Source: Nakazawaea peltata (Eukaryota > Ascomycota > Pichiomycetes > Alaninales > Pachysolenaceae). From it: 64,000 nucleotides of DNA. Positions within the stretch are counted from its first letter, which is position 1. Each line of letters opens with the position of its first letter. The notes beneath the pieces are model-generated. The model saw only the letters and a program-made list of their open reading frames with translations. It did no database searches and was not told where the DNA came from. Positions 37,540-47,173 of this stretch are shown in pieces. The translations under genes were made by a program, and so were the position numbers. The stretch covers positions 2,359,135-2,423,134 of the forward strand of contig BCGQ01000001.1 in NCBI GenBank assembly GCA_001599355.1. Reading direction: 5' to 3'.

Positions 37540-38297
37540 ATGGTGGAACTGAGTTATTACTACGTATTTGAGTGGTGAGTATTTGGAATTTGTTCGATCT
37601 TAGGTATCACTACTGAAAATTGTATTCTAATTTAATTTAGTATACTAACTCTGATAGGCCGAGCCGCGAGGGGAATTATAAGGAGGTAATTTTGACAGGG
37701 GATTTTGATCAATGGTCACTGTCTATCAAATTGGATTTAAAACATGATGATAATAAGTTTTCAAAGACTATTAAATTTGCTTCCCCTCATGTTTCGGGTA
37801 AAATTTATTTCAAGGTAAGTAATACACGGCAGGTACAGCAGCGTGATCTGATCTGATCTGAGGTCATCTGATCTGAGCTGATCCGATCTGAGCTGATCTG
37901 ATCTCAAAAATCCCCCATATCATCCATACTAACATCCCAGTTCATCGTCGATGGAAATTGGCTCACTTCTCCTAACTACAAAATAGAGAACGTCGATCCC
38001 TACAATAATTACATCGAAAAGAGTGAATTATTGTTACTCAATGAATTAAGCCGCACTTCAAGTGACACCGGAACAATATTTAGTGATTTCACAACTGTAT
38101 CTGCCCCACAAGAAGGTTCAACCTCACCACCTCCTGTAATTGTGGAACGTTTCGGAACTGAGGATGAACATTCGGTAACTAATTCCGAACTCACCCTAAC
38201 TAGTGGTGGACTGACCGGATCTTCTCAAACCGTCCAATCCGGTCGTAGATCATCTCAGTCACTTTTCCTTTCCAAATTTAAGAGTATATTCAAGTAA
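37540..38297 (+). CDS. CBM48/AMPK-glycogen-binding-domain protein (Crp1/Mdg1 family), two introns
   Basis: Exons 37540-37574, 37658-37814 and 37941-38297 join in frame to 182 residues. Residues about 6-90 are an AMPK1-type carbohydrate-binding module: YVFEWPSREGNYKEVILTGDFDQW, then KIYFKFIVDGNW and the NVDPYNNYIE end. Both splice junctions fall inside this domain and restore its conserved core, which strongly supports the gene model. A Ser/Thr-rich tail ends in a basic KFKSIFK. Crp1 and Mdg1 of S. cerevisiae share this N-terminal module; Crp1 binds cruciform DNA and Mdg1 is linked to pheromone signalling, but both are two to three times longer. The role here is unknown. Confidence 0.85.
37575..37657 (+). 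other. CBM48 gene intron 1 (83 nt)
   Basis: Donor GTGAGT, branch point TACTAAC, acceptor GATAG 8 nt after the branch motif. It splits a Trp codon (TG|G). Confidence 0.88.
37815..37940 (+). other. CBM48 gene intron 2 (126 nt)
   Basis: Donor GTAAGT, branch point TACTAAC, acceptor CCCAG 7 nt after the branch motif. It contains the TGATC-rich array. Confidence 0.88.
37843..37905. repeat. Imperfect TGATC / CTGATC array within intron 2
   Basis: About ten CTGA or TGATC words in 63 nt, with spacing mostly 5-10 nt. CTGAT resembles a weak branch-point core. Confidence 0.85.
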
Positions 38298-38390
38298 CTA
38301 TTCGGTATAATTTTGTTATTGACAGCGTGGAGTTGTTGTTTTTAGTTCATTTCGTCGATTTCTTTAATCTATATTTTTATTTAATTCTTG

Positions 38391-38789
38391 TCATTGAGTT
38401 GAAACCCATTTCTCGTACATTTCTCTTCTACCTTTGATATCAATAAAAGACACATCATGCTCAAGCTTGTCAAACACTCCATTATCGAATCTTTCCTCTT
38501 CCAGTACGGCATCCTTCATATAAATACTTTTGAGTCTCAATGGATCTAATTCCAGAACTTGTCCACTCACCACGTTAACTCCTTGTCTTTTCCTATATAA
38601 GATTCTCTCCCATATTTGATAAACTATTAAACAGATTCCACCAAGGATTGAAAGTTCGGTGTTGAATGGCGGTACAAATTCGATTCCATATTGTTTGCAA
38701 TGATGTCTATATTCAAAGAGGAGGTAAATATCACGGACCATTACAGCTATGACTGCGATGGTAATTGAATTTAAAATGATCCGAAACAT
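38391..38789 (-). CDS. Small two-helix membrane protein, unknown
   Basis: 132 residues, not recognised. Two hydrophobic segments at about 4-25 and 46-64 flank a short polar loop with YRHHCKQYG. A basic patch RKRQG follows the second segment, and the C-terminal half is soluble and charged (ELDPLRLKSIYMKD, then HDVSFIDIKGRREMYEKW). The positive charge after the second helix favours a cytosolic or matrix-side C-terminal domain. The compact soluble tail looks folded rather than random, and codon use matches its neighbours, so I regard it as a real gene. Its promoter carries four copies of a CCCAAAANAGTAA-like motif. Confidence 0.7.
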   Translation of the reverse strand: MFRIILNSITIAVIAVMVRDIYLLFEYRHHCKQYGIEFVPPFNTELSILGGICLIVYQIWERILYRKRQGVNVVSGQVLELDPLRLKSIYMKDAVLEEERFDNGVFDKLEHDVSFIDIKGRREMYEKWVSTQ

Positions 38790-39166
38790 CAGTAAGGGTA
38801 TTACTTTCGAGTAAAAGGGACTTGTGATGATAATCGGTGAGCAGTGGACTAGACTGAGTGCGAGATGACCTGGACTATGAATTGAATTGGACTGTGAACT
38901 GAATTACTCACTAACCCACTACCTCACTGACTTTCACTATCTCTTCAACAACCTTCTCATTAACACTTTTCACAATACCCAAAAGAGTAATTTATTGATT
39001 TCTAATCGAGTGATATTTTAAATTACCCAAAATAGTAATCAACTGATCTAGCTTTTTTTACGCACCTCCGATTTCCAAACACAGTAACTTTCCTACCTAC
39101 CCAAAACAGTAAATCTAAACCAATCTACTAGTTTATTCAATATAATCACTTATTTATTCAAAAATA
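38790..39166. other. Intergenic: promoter of the small membrane protein and FAA2 3' flank
   Basis: Apart from the four-copy motif (38978-39112) nothing else is recognised. Confidence 0.55.
38978..39112. promoter_or_regulatory. Four-copy motif CCCAAAANAGTAA in the small-membrane-protein promoter
   Basis: Copies at 38978-38990, 39026-39038 and 39100-39112 match CCCAAAANAGTAA; a weaker copy is at 39075-39087. Start-to-start spacings are 48, 49 and 25 nt. All lie in the same orientation, reading TTACTNTTTTGGG in the sense of the gene. Confidence 0.6.
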
Positions 39167-41287
39167 TTATAATGGACCCTCGGCATACATAGCATCTAAT
39201 TCCTTCAAGAAATATTTCTTACATTGAGGTCTCTTAACCTTCATAGTTGGTGTTATAGTATCATCTTCAACCTTGAAAAGATCGACTCCAAGCTTTAAAT
39301 TCTTGAATTTTTCAAATCCAAATAATCCAGTCTTTGATACAAGTTTATTGATCTCTGTGAGAACCAATTTTCTTAATTCACGATCATCAAGATTGACCTC
39401 TTCAATCTTCTTGACATTCTCATATTGTGGGAACCCATTCAAAAGTTTGACCAAATGTACAGGATCAACATTGACAATAGCAATAAGATAACTTTGGAAT
39501 GAATCTCCATATAAGAAAAGAAGATTCATGAAGGAGACATTGGACAAATAAACGTTTTCGATTTTTTCGGCAGCAACGTATTCACCTTGTGATAATTTGA
39601 AGAAGTTCTTAGCTCTGTCAATGATGACAAGCTTGTTTCCTTCACCTACTAATTTACAGACGTCACCAGTTGCAAACCAACCATCTTTATCGACGGCTTC
39701 AGCTGTCAATTTCTCGTTTTTATAGTAATTGCGGAACATTTGAGGTCCTCTAAGCATCAATTCACCACATTTGTTCTCATTGTAACAATAGCCCATCTCA
39801 GGTAAATCTCTTAATCTAAATTCAGTAGTGATACCCATTGCTCCAGATGAGTTAGGGTGAGGATCTTTAGGTGCTGTAACGCAAATAGCTGCGAATGATT
39901 CTGTAGATCCATAACCTTGATAGAATGAACAATTCAAGACAGCTTTCAAGAATACAATGGTTTGTTCGGATAATGGAGCAGACCCACTAATAAGGAAGAT
40001 CAAATTTCTGAATCCGATTGCATTTCTGATCTTATTGATCACCAAAGCATTAACGATCCTGGCAAGGAAAGACTCGTCACATTGATTCTTCACACACCAA
40101 ACTTTGAACATAATAGCAGTGTTAACAAGAAGTCTTGAGAAGAAAGATCTAGAATTGACCTTTTCTTTGATTCCAGATTCAATTCTATTGTATAATCTTG
40201 GTACTGCACACATATGAGTAGGTTCTAATACTTTAATATCATCAAGGAACGTCAAGACTTTCGCTGGATTATGTGGAAACAGTACAGCAGCAGAGAAAGA
40301 CAATTCAAAGTAAACCTTGATTCTTTCCAAAACATGAGCCAATGGTAAGAATGCCAAACTGATAGGATTCTCATTAGGCTTGACATGAGCCCAACAAACA
40401 GTAATTCCAGCGACGGCACTTCTATGGGTCAAGCAGCATCCCTTTGGCAAAGAAGTGGTACCAGAAGTGAAGGAAATAGTGAAAAGATCTTCCGGAGTAG
40501 GTGGTCTATTGGCCAATGGGAATTTCTTACCCGTAGAAAGAATCATATCGAAATCATATAATTTGAAACCTTTAGAAGTGACCTTACCAATTAAATCAGC
40601 GTCAAGTTCTTCATCAATTGGATCCATGGAAATCAAAATCTTGACATCACTGATATCTTTCTCTGACTTTCTCAAATCCAAAATACTCCTAATCTTATCC
40701 TTAGCAAGAAAGATTACCGGTAACTTTGTCTCCTCCAATATATAAGTGGAAGCCTCGAGTCCCAAAGTATCATACAAAGCGACATTGGTCACATTATAAG
40801 CGTGACAAGCCAAGTCGGCAATAAGCCATTCATATCTGTTAGGACTATATAATCCCAAGATGAAATCATCGGGATTAATACTTGGATAATTCTCCAATAC
40901 TTTGAACAATCCACTACCAAAATTGTCTCTCAATTCTCTCACTTCTGAGATGGGCATGAAAGTATACTGAGAGTCCAAGACACCAGTTTCCGGGTCGGTC
41001 AATCTTCTCCCAATGCATCTCTTAGATGGAGCATCATGATAAGCAGCTTCAAACGCGTCATACATAGTCTTAATCCCAGGGTGGACACTGGTCAATAAAG
41101 GTCTATCACCTAAATAGGCGTTATGGAAGATTGGGGAGTACCCATCTTCTTCGGTACCTGATACCGGGACATCGGCGTTTGTGATATCAAATGGTAATGG
41201 TAACTGTTTCTTCAATTCAGCCACACTGTAGGCGGTATCGAAAACACTTGTCAGTGGCATTTTAATTGGTGATTTGATAGACGCCAA
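39167..41287 (-). CDS. FAA2: Long-chain/medium-chain fatty acyl-CoA synthetase, Faa2 type
   Basis: 706 residues. The AMP-binding P-loop ISFTSGTTSLPKG is at about 271-283, with GYGSTES, DGWFATGDV and the C-terminal motif DRAKNFFKLSQGEYVAAEKIENVYLS (cited in part), all in the order of acyl-CoA synthetases. It resembles S. cerevisiae Faa2, the peroxisomal enzyme that activates medium-chain fatty acids for beta-oxidation, including the far C-terminal LDxxYAEG. The protein stops right after YAEGPL, whereas Faa2 continues and ends in the peroxisomal tag EKL. No tag appears in the next codons either. So catalysis should be intact while peroxisomal import is doubtful. Confidence 0.9.
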   Translation of the reverse strand: MASIKSPIKMPLTSVFDTAYSVAELKKQLPLPFDITNADVPVSGTEEDGYSPIFHNAYLGDRPLLTSVHPGIKTMYDAFEAAYHDAPSKRCIGRRLTDPETGVLDSQYTFMPISEVRELRDNFGSGLFKVLENYPSINPDDFILGLYSPNRYEWLIADLACHAYNVTNVALYDTLGLEASTYILEETKLPVIFLAKDKIRSILDLRKSEKDISDVKILISMDPIDEELDADLIGKVTSKGFKLYDFDMILSTGKKFPLANRPPTPEDLFTISFTSGTTSLPKGCCLTHRSAVAGITVCWAHVKPNENPISLAFLPLAHVLERIKVYFELSFSAAVLFPHNPAKVLTFLDDIKVLEPTHMCAVPRLYNRIESGIKEKVNSRSFFSRLLVNTAIMFKVWCVKNQCDESFLARIVNALVINKIRNAIGFRNLIFLISGSAPLSEQTIVFLKAVLNCSFYQGYGSTESFAAICVTAPKDPHPNSSGAMGITTEFRLRDLPEMGYCYNENKCGELMLRGPQMFRNYYKNEKLTAEAVDKDGWFATGDVCKLVGEGNKLVIIDRAKNFFKLSQGEYVAAEKIENVYLSNVSFMNLLFLYGDSFQSYLIAIVNVDPVHLVKLLNGFPQYENVKKIEEVNLDDRELRKLVLTEINKLVSKTGLFGFEKFKNLKLGVDLFKVEDDTITPTMKVKRPQCKKYFLKELDAMYAEGPL

Positions 41288-41816
41288 TAGTGATGGAAGT
41301 TTGTATTTGTAGGGGATTTTTTGGTGTTAGTTTGCATGTGCGGGACCGAAAGAGGGGAGGGCAAGAAATAGCGAGAAGGGCAGAGAGAGAAAGGGAGAAG
41401 GGGCAGAAACTAGAGGGGGGTACCGGGAGCACTGGAGGAAAGGGGACAAAGGAGGAGAGGAAGTGGGGGAGGAAATGGAGTACAAAGTATGGAAAGAAGT
41501 TGATAAGAGAGTTTTGACTGTAGTGTACTAGTTTTCCAATTTATTCTGCTGACAGTGAGACGAATAATTCTCTACTCCATCCTAGCCCTTACGTCTTGCC
41601 CAGGGCAGATCTAACATGTTCCCTAATATTTTGCTAAGAATTTGTCTCAGATTCTTAGTGTTGATGTATTTGCCCTTTGATAGGCATTGTCTTGAAGAGG
41701 ATCACATTGTTACTTGGCAGTACACGGCATACAATTTTGTACTACTTACTACATTGGCTCAGGGTAGCACTCCTACTAAATTTCCACTACTACATCATTT
41801 AAATCAAATAATACAT
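41288..41816. other. Intergenic: FAA2 promoter and RSC8 3' flank
   Basis: A purine-rich + strand block at 41343-41500 is CT-rich for FAA2. No gene is supported; the 75- and 78-codon frames here are not convincing. Confidence 0.55.
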
Positions 41817-43340
41817 TTAAGCAGACCAGAATCTATATTGTTGAGGATCTAATTGTGATACAGGCTCAGAATTCTCAGCAATATCATCCTCTTTTACATC
41901 AGCAACGGTTTTCTCACCTTCCTTTTGGAACTTAGAATCGCTATCCTTGATATCATCATAGAATTTCAGCTTTTGCTTCGTTAATAATTGTTTCTCGTAG
42001 TCCAAGCTCTTCTCTAAAATTTCGAATTTCTGTAATTTCAAATCAATTTTCTTCAATTCAAGTTCAACAATACGGTTCAATTGTTTAGCAGTCTCTTCTA
42101 AAACCTTTTGCAGACTAGCATTGGATGCTGAAGATAATTGAGAAGCTTTATTCTCATCCAAATTCTTCAATACCTCGGACAACAATTGATTTGGTAACAG
42201 TCCTTCAGTTGAGGTTGGTTTACTCTCAACCTTGACATCAGAAATCTGTTTATTGATATAACGATCCTCAATTGGCAATGTAATGAACTTCTTGATACAT
42301 TCTTCCTTAGATTTTGAAGCAACGTGTCCAGAAATAGCAGTCCAGTTGTCTCCGTACATCTCGATACCTTCTAACAACAATAACAACTCTTGATCAGACC
42401 AAACCTTCTTATGACCATCCTCGGCAACAAGCTTGACATAGTCCGTGGATTGCATATTGGATGGGAAAAGACCTTGCTCGAAACACTTGGCACAAACATT
42501 ATTCTTGGTTCTTAAATGGTGATATCTTACGATGGTGGAATCGTTTCCACAAACAAAACAAAAGTATTGTTTTGTGAGCACACCACTTGGGTTATTCTTA
42601 TAATCTTCATCTCTTAATACAAAAGCATCTTTAGTGGAATCGTAGATATTTTTCTGGATCTCAAAGTTATAAGCAATTGGATTTGGTTTGTCTTGGACAG
42701 TATGTTTAGGTCCTTCCTCTTGGTTTTCCAGTGGATCAGATGATGCTACTACAGTTTCTGGAACAAAAGGTACAAGACCTTCTGGAGTGTCCAAAGTGAT
42801 TTGGAAATGACCAGTATATTGAGGTCCCATCAAGGAGACCTTAGTCTTTGGATCTATTTGGTAGTTAATCAAGCCCCATTTCTCCAAGAATCCATGAACG
42901 CGAATAATCGAAGCGACATCTCCAGCCAAACTTCTTCTAACAGCGGTCAATGTCAAATATTCAGTAGGATTCAAACGGTAACAATTTATCATGAAATCTC
43001 TGAACTCTTTATAGACTTGAGGAGTTTTATAACGAGACAGGCCGCTGAAGAAGTCAGGTAAAGATCTTCTTTCAATCTCATGGACAGTGTCCATCCTGAA
43101 CCATTTGGCGTATGATGGGATAATCACCGGCTTGGTTTGCTTGGCCAAATAACTTTTAGCCCTCTCTTCCAACAATTTATGTTCTTTCTCCTGTTTGATT
43201 CTTGCCTGTTCTTCGAGTTCTCTTTTCTTCAGGAGCTCGGCGGTGAGTCTGGCGTTTTTGGTGGCCTCATCTTCAACTTCGGTTTTCACAACAGTTGCCA
43301 GATCGACCTCTGGTGTTGTGGCCTTAATCTCGTCGGACAT
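41817..43340 (-). CDS. RSC8: RSC chromatin-remodelling subunit Rsc8 (SWI3 family)
   Basis: 507 residues (S. cerevisiae Rsc8 557). A helical N-terminus leads into a SWIRM domain at about 73-165 (IPSYAKWF, RSLPDFFSG, FLEKWGLINYQID). A ZZ-type zinc site follows at about 255-290 (CFVCGND and CAKCFEQG), then a SANT domain at about 313-360 (WSDQELLLLLEGIEMYGDNW, cited in part) and a C-terminal coiled coil at about 420-470. Rsc8 dimerises to scaffold the RSC remodeller. Length and domain order favour Rsc8 over the longer Swi3. It shares a 609-nt divergent promoter with IRC5. Confidence 0.9.
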   Translation of the reverse strand: MSDEIKATTPEVDLATVVKTEVEDEATKNARLTAELLKKRELEEQARIKQEKEHKLLEERAKSYLAKQTKPVIIPSYAKWFRMDTVHEIERRSLPDFFSGLSRYKTPQVYKEFRDFMINCYRLNPTEYLTLTAVRRSLAGDVASIIRVHGFLEKWGLINYQIDPKTKVSLMGPQYTGHFQITLDTPEGLVPFVPETVVASSDPLENQEEGPKHTVQDKPNPIAYNFEIQKNIYDSTKDAFVLRDEDYKNNPSGVLTKQYFCFVCGNDSTIVRYHHLRTKNNVCAKCFEQGLFPSNMQSTDYVKLVAEDGHKKVWSDQELLLLLEGIEMYGDNWTAISGHVASKSKEECIKKFITLPIEDRYINKQISDVKVESKPTSTEGLLPNQLLSEVLKNLDENKASQLSSASNASLQKVLEETAKQLNRIVELELKKIDLKLQKFEILEKSLDYEKQLLTKQKLKFYDDIKDSDSKFQKEGEKTVADVKEDDIAENSEPVSQLDPQQYRFWSA

Positions 43341-43949
43341 AATGTATTGATTGTATTAGCGCCAATGAACCAGATGGATTAGCTCTGAGTTTGTTTTTAA
43401 TTGAGATCGAAGAAATTGTTTTTTTTTGGGAGCGAAAGAGGAAAAAGGATGAAAATAAGGAGAATCAGAGGAAGTGAGGGAGAAAGAGAGTGAAAATGGA
43501 AAATCAAAGCAGGAGAAGGGAGGGAAAGGGAGGGAAAATCATAGTAGAAGAGGGACAGAAAAGTAAGGGAAATGGGAAGGTAGTGTGAAGAGAGGGTATG
43601 ATAAAATGATGAATGAGGGGGGTGGGGGTGTGAAATTTCAGTATAGTCTTCCCATACCGTATATAAGTTGTAATATCCATTTTCAGCTCCATCTCTCAAC
43701 TCAATCGTATTTTACCACCGCCCTTTTCCCTCTCTCAATACTACTTCTCACTTCTCATATTGCCATGTGCTACATAACCATCTTATGATCATTTTATTGA
43801 TTTTTCACGCGCGCTTCACGAATCGCGCAATCGCGTCTTTCTTGCCCCTTTAAGATGATCTAAGAAATTACTAAAGAAATCACTAGAGAAATCACCAGGC
43901 AGATCACCAGGCGGCTAACCACAAAGCACTAAACCCCACTCCCCTAACA
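43341..43949. other. Divergent promoter RSC8 / IRC5
   Basis: A purine-rich + strand block at 43425-43630 (CT-rich for RSC8) lies on the RSC8 side, and the CG-rich cell-cycle-like cluster at 43806-43837 on the IRC5 side. No gene is supported. Confidence 0.6.
43806..43837. promoter_or_regulatory. Cluster of MBF/SBF-like words before IRC5
   Basis: CACGCGCGC (43806-43814), CACGAA, TCGCGCAA and TCGCGTC follow one another in 32 nt, about 112-144 nt before the IRC5 start. They resemble MCB/SCB (E2F-like) sites although no perfect ACGCGT is present. Confidence 0.4.
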
Positions 43950-46445
43950 ATGGATCTCGACCCAGTCAGTCATGAATCAACCCCAAGCCTAACCGAATCA
44001 TCCTATATGGATGACCTCGACAATGAAGAAGACCTTAAAATTAATAACCTCATCATACAGACGCCGTTATCTGAAGAACAAAAACAGTTCAATGATCTTT
44101 CACGTGATAAGAAACTTCTGAAATTGAATTCCTTAGTTGAGCAATCCAAGGTCTTCTCATCTATCATCGCTGATACTTTATTTCAGTCCACAATGAATAG
44201 GGCGCTGCCGCAACAAGAACCGCCCATTGAAGATGAACCACCAAAGAAGAGAAGTAGATCATCTAGAAACAAAAGAGAATCTTTCGCCCCTGTTGAATTA
44301 TCATCCGAAGCAAAGGACACTAAACTGCAATTGGAGCTGAACGATATAAGAATCCCTCAACCAAAGATCTTATCAGGTTGTCAAATGAGGGACTATCAAT
44401 TACAAGGTATGAATTGGTTAATTACATTATATGAGAATGGATTGAATGGTATCCTTGCCGATGAGATGGGATTGGGAAAGACTTTGCAATCCATTTCTTT
44501 ACTACTGTTTCTTTATGAACAAGGGATAAAAGGGCCATTTTTGATTGCTTGTCCTTTATCTACTTGTAGTAATTGGATCAGTGAGGCACAACGATTCGTA
44601 CCAGATATTCCTGTTTTATCTTATACTGGTTATAAAGATCTGAGGAAGAAGATCAGAGATAATCATCTTAATGGTTTAATGGGGAGGAGAACAAATTCCA
44701 AAGGCCAGTCCCCTGCTATTGTGATCTCTAGTTATGAGACCATCATTAGAGATCGTAAATATCTTGATAAAATCGATTGGAAATTCTTAATTGTTGATGA
44801 GGGACACAGATTGAAGAATAGTAATTGTTTGTTGATCAAAGAATTGAAAAGATTGAGAACTTCAAATAGATTATTATTGACCGGAACTCCTTTACAAAAC
44901 AACTTGAATGAGTTATGGTCATTATTGAACTTCATTTTACCAGATATTTTCCATGATATTGAATTATTTCAACAATGGTTTGACTTTGGTAATTTACAAA
45001 ATTTGTCGAATTCTGTGGATGATGCTGAAACTAAGCTGCTTTTCGATGCAGAGATCGAAAAAGGTATCGTTAGAAACCTTCATTCCATTTTGAAACCATT
45101 TTTATTAAGAAGATTGAAGAAAGATGTGATTAAAACATTACCTCCAAAGAGAGAATACATCATATATGCCAATATGACCGAAAGACAGACAAAGCTTTAT
45201 AAGAGTGCTCTTCAGAAGAACTTAAAAGAACTGTTATTAAGACAATTCTTCCCTGAATTCCTCGAAGTAAATAAACTTTTGAGAAGAACTGGTATAGATG
45301 ACGATTTTGTGGAGAATTTTATGATTGAAAAGTTGGGTGGATATATACAGCCTCTGGGGAAAAGATCCGATGCACCAAGGGATATAATGTCGATGCTTTC
45401 TAGAAGTTCTAGAAGTAGTAGAAATAAGAGTAACACAATTGTCATAGATTCTGACGATGAGAATAGAGATTTATTGATGTCTGACGATGAAGACTATCAA
45501 GCACCGGTAACTGAGACTAAACAAGTGACCAGGAAACGTACTGCATTGGATTCAAAGACTGAAAAGTTGAATTCCCTCTGGGATCAAGTAAAGAAAGATT
45601 TGGATACTAAGAAATTACAAAATTTAATGATGCAATTAAGGTTGATCTGTGATTCACCATATTTATTCTTCTTCCCTTGGACAGATGCTACTAAAATGGA
45701 TTCTTCATTCATTGAGAGTAGTGGGAAACTCAAATTATTAAATCAAATTGTCCCTGAATTATTGAAAAAAGACCATAAAGTATTAATTTTCTCTCAATTT
45801 ACAAGGATGTTGGATTTGATTGAGGATTGGTGTGATTTTAAGAAGCTTCAATGTTGTCGTATTGACGGAAGTACTGATTTAGATAGTAGATCTGAAAGTA
45901 TTGAGAGATTTAATACCGACTCCAAAGCTAAAATTTTCTTATTATCAACGAGAGCTGGAGGACTTGGACTCAATTTGACTGCAGCAGATACTGTTATTTT
46001 GTTTGATAGTGACTGGAATCCTCAAGTAGATTTACAACTGATGGACCGTGTACATAGAATCGGACAGATGAAGCCTGTATTGGTGTACAGGTTCTCTACG
46101 ATTAATACTGTGGAACAAGTGTTATTACTGAAAGCGGATTCGAAAAGAAAATTGGAGAAATTGGTCATTTCAATGGGTAAATTCGAAACCATCTTCAATA
46201 AAAATAAAGGTAAAGCTGTAGATGGAGATAAATTAGCTAAAGACTTGGAAGATTTATTTATGAGTAACTCGATCTTCCACGATAAAAAGATGGGTGATTG
46301 GGAGGAGGATATACTTTCCGAAGTTGAATTGGCAGAGATAATGGATCGTTCAGTAGAATCTTATAAGAGATCTAGTGAGCAAGTTAATAGAAATAAGGAG
46401 TTCAAAAGGGTTGCCATTTTCGAGACTCTGTCAGCATTGGAATAA
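43950..46445 (+). CDS. IRC5: SNF2-family ATPase Irc5 (HELLS/LSH type)
   Basis: 831 residues (S. cerevisiae 853). An acidic N-terminus and basic KKRSRSSRNKR precede a two-lobed SNF2 motor. Motif I DEMGLGKT is at about 171-178, the DExx box reads DEGH in VDEGHRLKN (about 279-287), LLTGTPLQN follows, and motif VI is DRVHRIGQ. An acidic insert with SDDEN/SDDED lies near 500-515. DEGH and overall length fit the Irc5/HELLS/DDM1 group. Irc5 translocates on DNA, assists cohesin loading and restrains ectopic recombination foci. SCC3, a cohesin gene, is also in this window. Confidence 0.93.
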   Translation: MDLDPVSHESTPSLTESSYMDDLDNEEDLKINNLIIQTPLSEEQKQFNDLSRDKKLLKLNSLVEQSKVFSSIIADTLFQSTMNRALPQQEPPIEDEPPKKRSRSSRNKRESFAPVELSSEAKDTKLQLELNDIRIPQPKILSGCQMRDYQLQGMNWLITLYENGLNGILADEMGLGKTLQSISLLLFLYEQGIKGPFLIACPLSTCSNWISEAQRFVPDIPVLSYTGYKDLRKKIRDNHLNGLMGRRTNSKGQSPAIVISSYETIIRDRKYLDKIDWKFLIVDEGHRLKNSNCLLIKELKRLRTSNRLLLTGTPLQNNLNELWSLLNFILPDIFHDIELFQQWFDFGNLQNLSNSVDDAETKLLFDAEIEKGIVRNLHSILKPFLLRRLKKDVIKTLPPKREYIIYANMTERQTKLYKSALQKNLKELLLRQFFPEFLEVNKLLRRTGIDDDFVENFMIEKLGGYIQPLGKRSDAPRDIMSMLSRSSRSSRNKSNTIVIDSDDENRDLLMSDDEDYQAPVTETKQVTRKRTALDSKTEKLNSLWDQVKKDLDTKKLQNLMMQLRLICDSPYLFFFPWTDATKMDSSFIESSGKLKLLNQIVPELLKKDHKVLIFSQFTRMLDLIEDWCDFKKLQCCRIDGSTDLDSRSESIERFNTDSKAKIFLLSTRAGGLGLNLTAADTVILFDSDWNPQVDLQLMDRVHRIGQMKPVLVYRFSTINTVEQVLLLKADSKRKLEKLVISMGKFETIFNKNKGKAVDGDKLAKDLEDLFMSNSIFHDKKMGDWEEDILSEVELAEIMDRSVESYKRSSEQVNRNKEFKRVAIFETLSALE

Positions 46446-47173
46446 TCATCAACTAACCCCCCTTATAGATTTGGTAGTGTAAATAGATACAATTTTAATT
46501 TATTTTTTCTGTACATTTTTTCCTGTGTCAATAATATGCAGCTGATATGCCCTCCATTTTTACACGTATTCGGTCTTTGTGCGGAAGGAGGGCTGTCAAA
46601 GGACCGGCAGTGGGGGAGATATGCTGCGAATTTCGCATTTGGTGCACTTACGCTTAAGATTTAGAACCGTAAGGCTTATAAGAAAATACTTAAGGGCCGA
46701 AAGATTGGAGCAAAGTCTCAAGCCAGACTCTCCCTACGAATCCTTAATCTGTTATCTATTCCTTATCTTGACAACTATCCCGCTGGTCATGCCGTAGCTC
46801 AGCTTACTTATCTCCTCTTGTACTTTCCCCTCCAATTAGGCCTGAAATCCCCCTAACAAAAAGAGTCTCCCACGCAAAAAAAAGCAGGAGGGAAAATTGG
46901 AAAGAAAATCCAAACTAATTTTAATCCCCACGGATTAGAGCAAGCTGAGAGTCATCAATACATCAAAGATTGCTGGAGTTAATTCACTGAAGATTTCATT
47001 AACACTGAAGAATTCGCTAGCACTTGTCATTCCAAGAAAGAAACCGATTCCGATTCTCATTTTTCTTTGAATTATCTTACCAACCCTCACTTGTGTCCTA
47101 AGATTTAACCACATTTTTTTAATAACTGCCCATCATAATTTCATTTGAACCAGTACCCAAGAAGCAAAAGACC
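46446..47173. other. Intergenic: IRC5 3' flank and BCY1 promoter
   Basis: Open frame at 46579 (72 codons) has no recognisable product. A-runs near 46875-46885 and T-run at 47114-47120. No clear site pattern. Confidence 0.5.

Noticed and set aside
41290-41517. 75-codon frame just upstream of FAA2 on the + strand
   Set aside because: Purine-rich sequence gives an E/R/G/K-rich product by composition alone; it is the FAA2 promoter.
43397-43699. 100- and 62-codon frames upstream of RSC8
   Set aside because: They translate the CT-rich tract (Ser/Leu/Pro/Phe-rich) and overlap each other in different frames.
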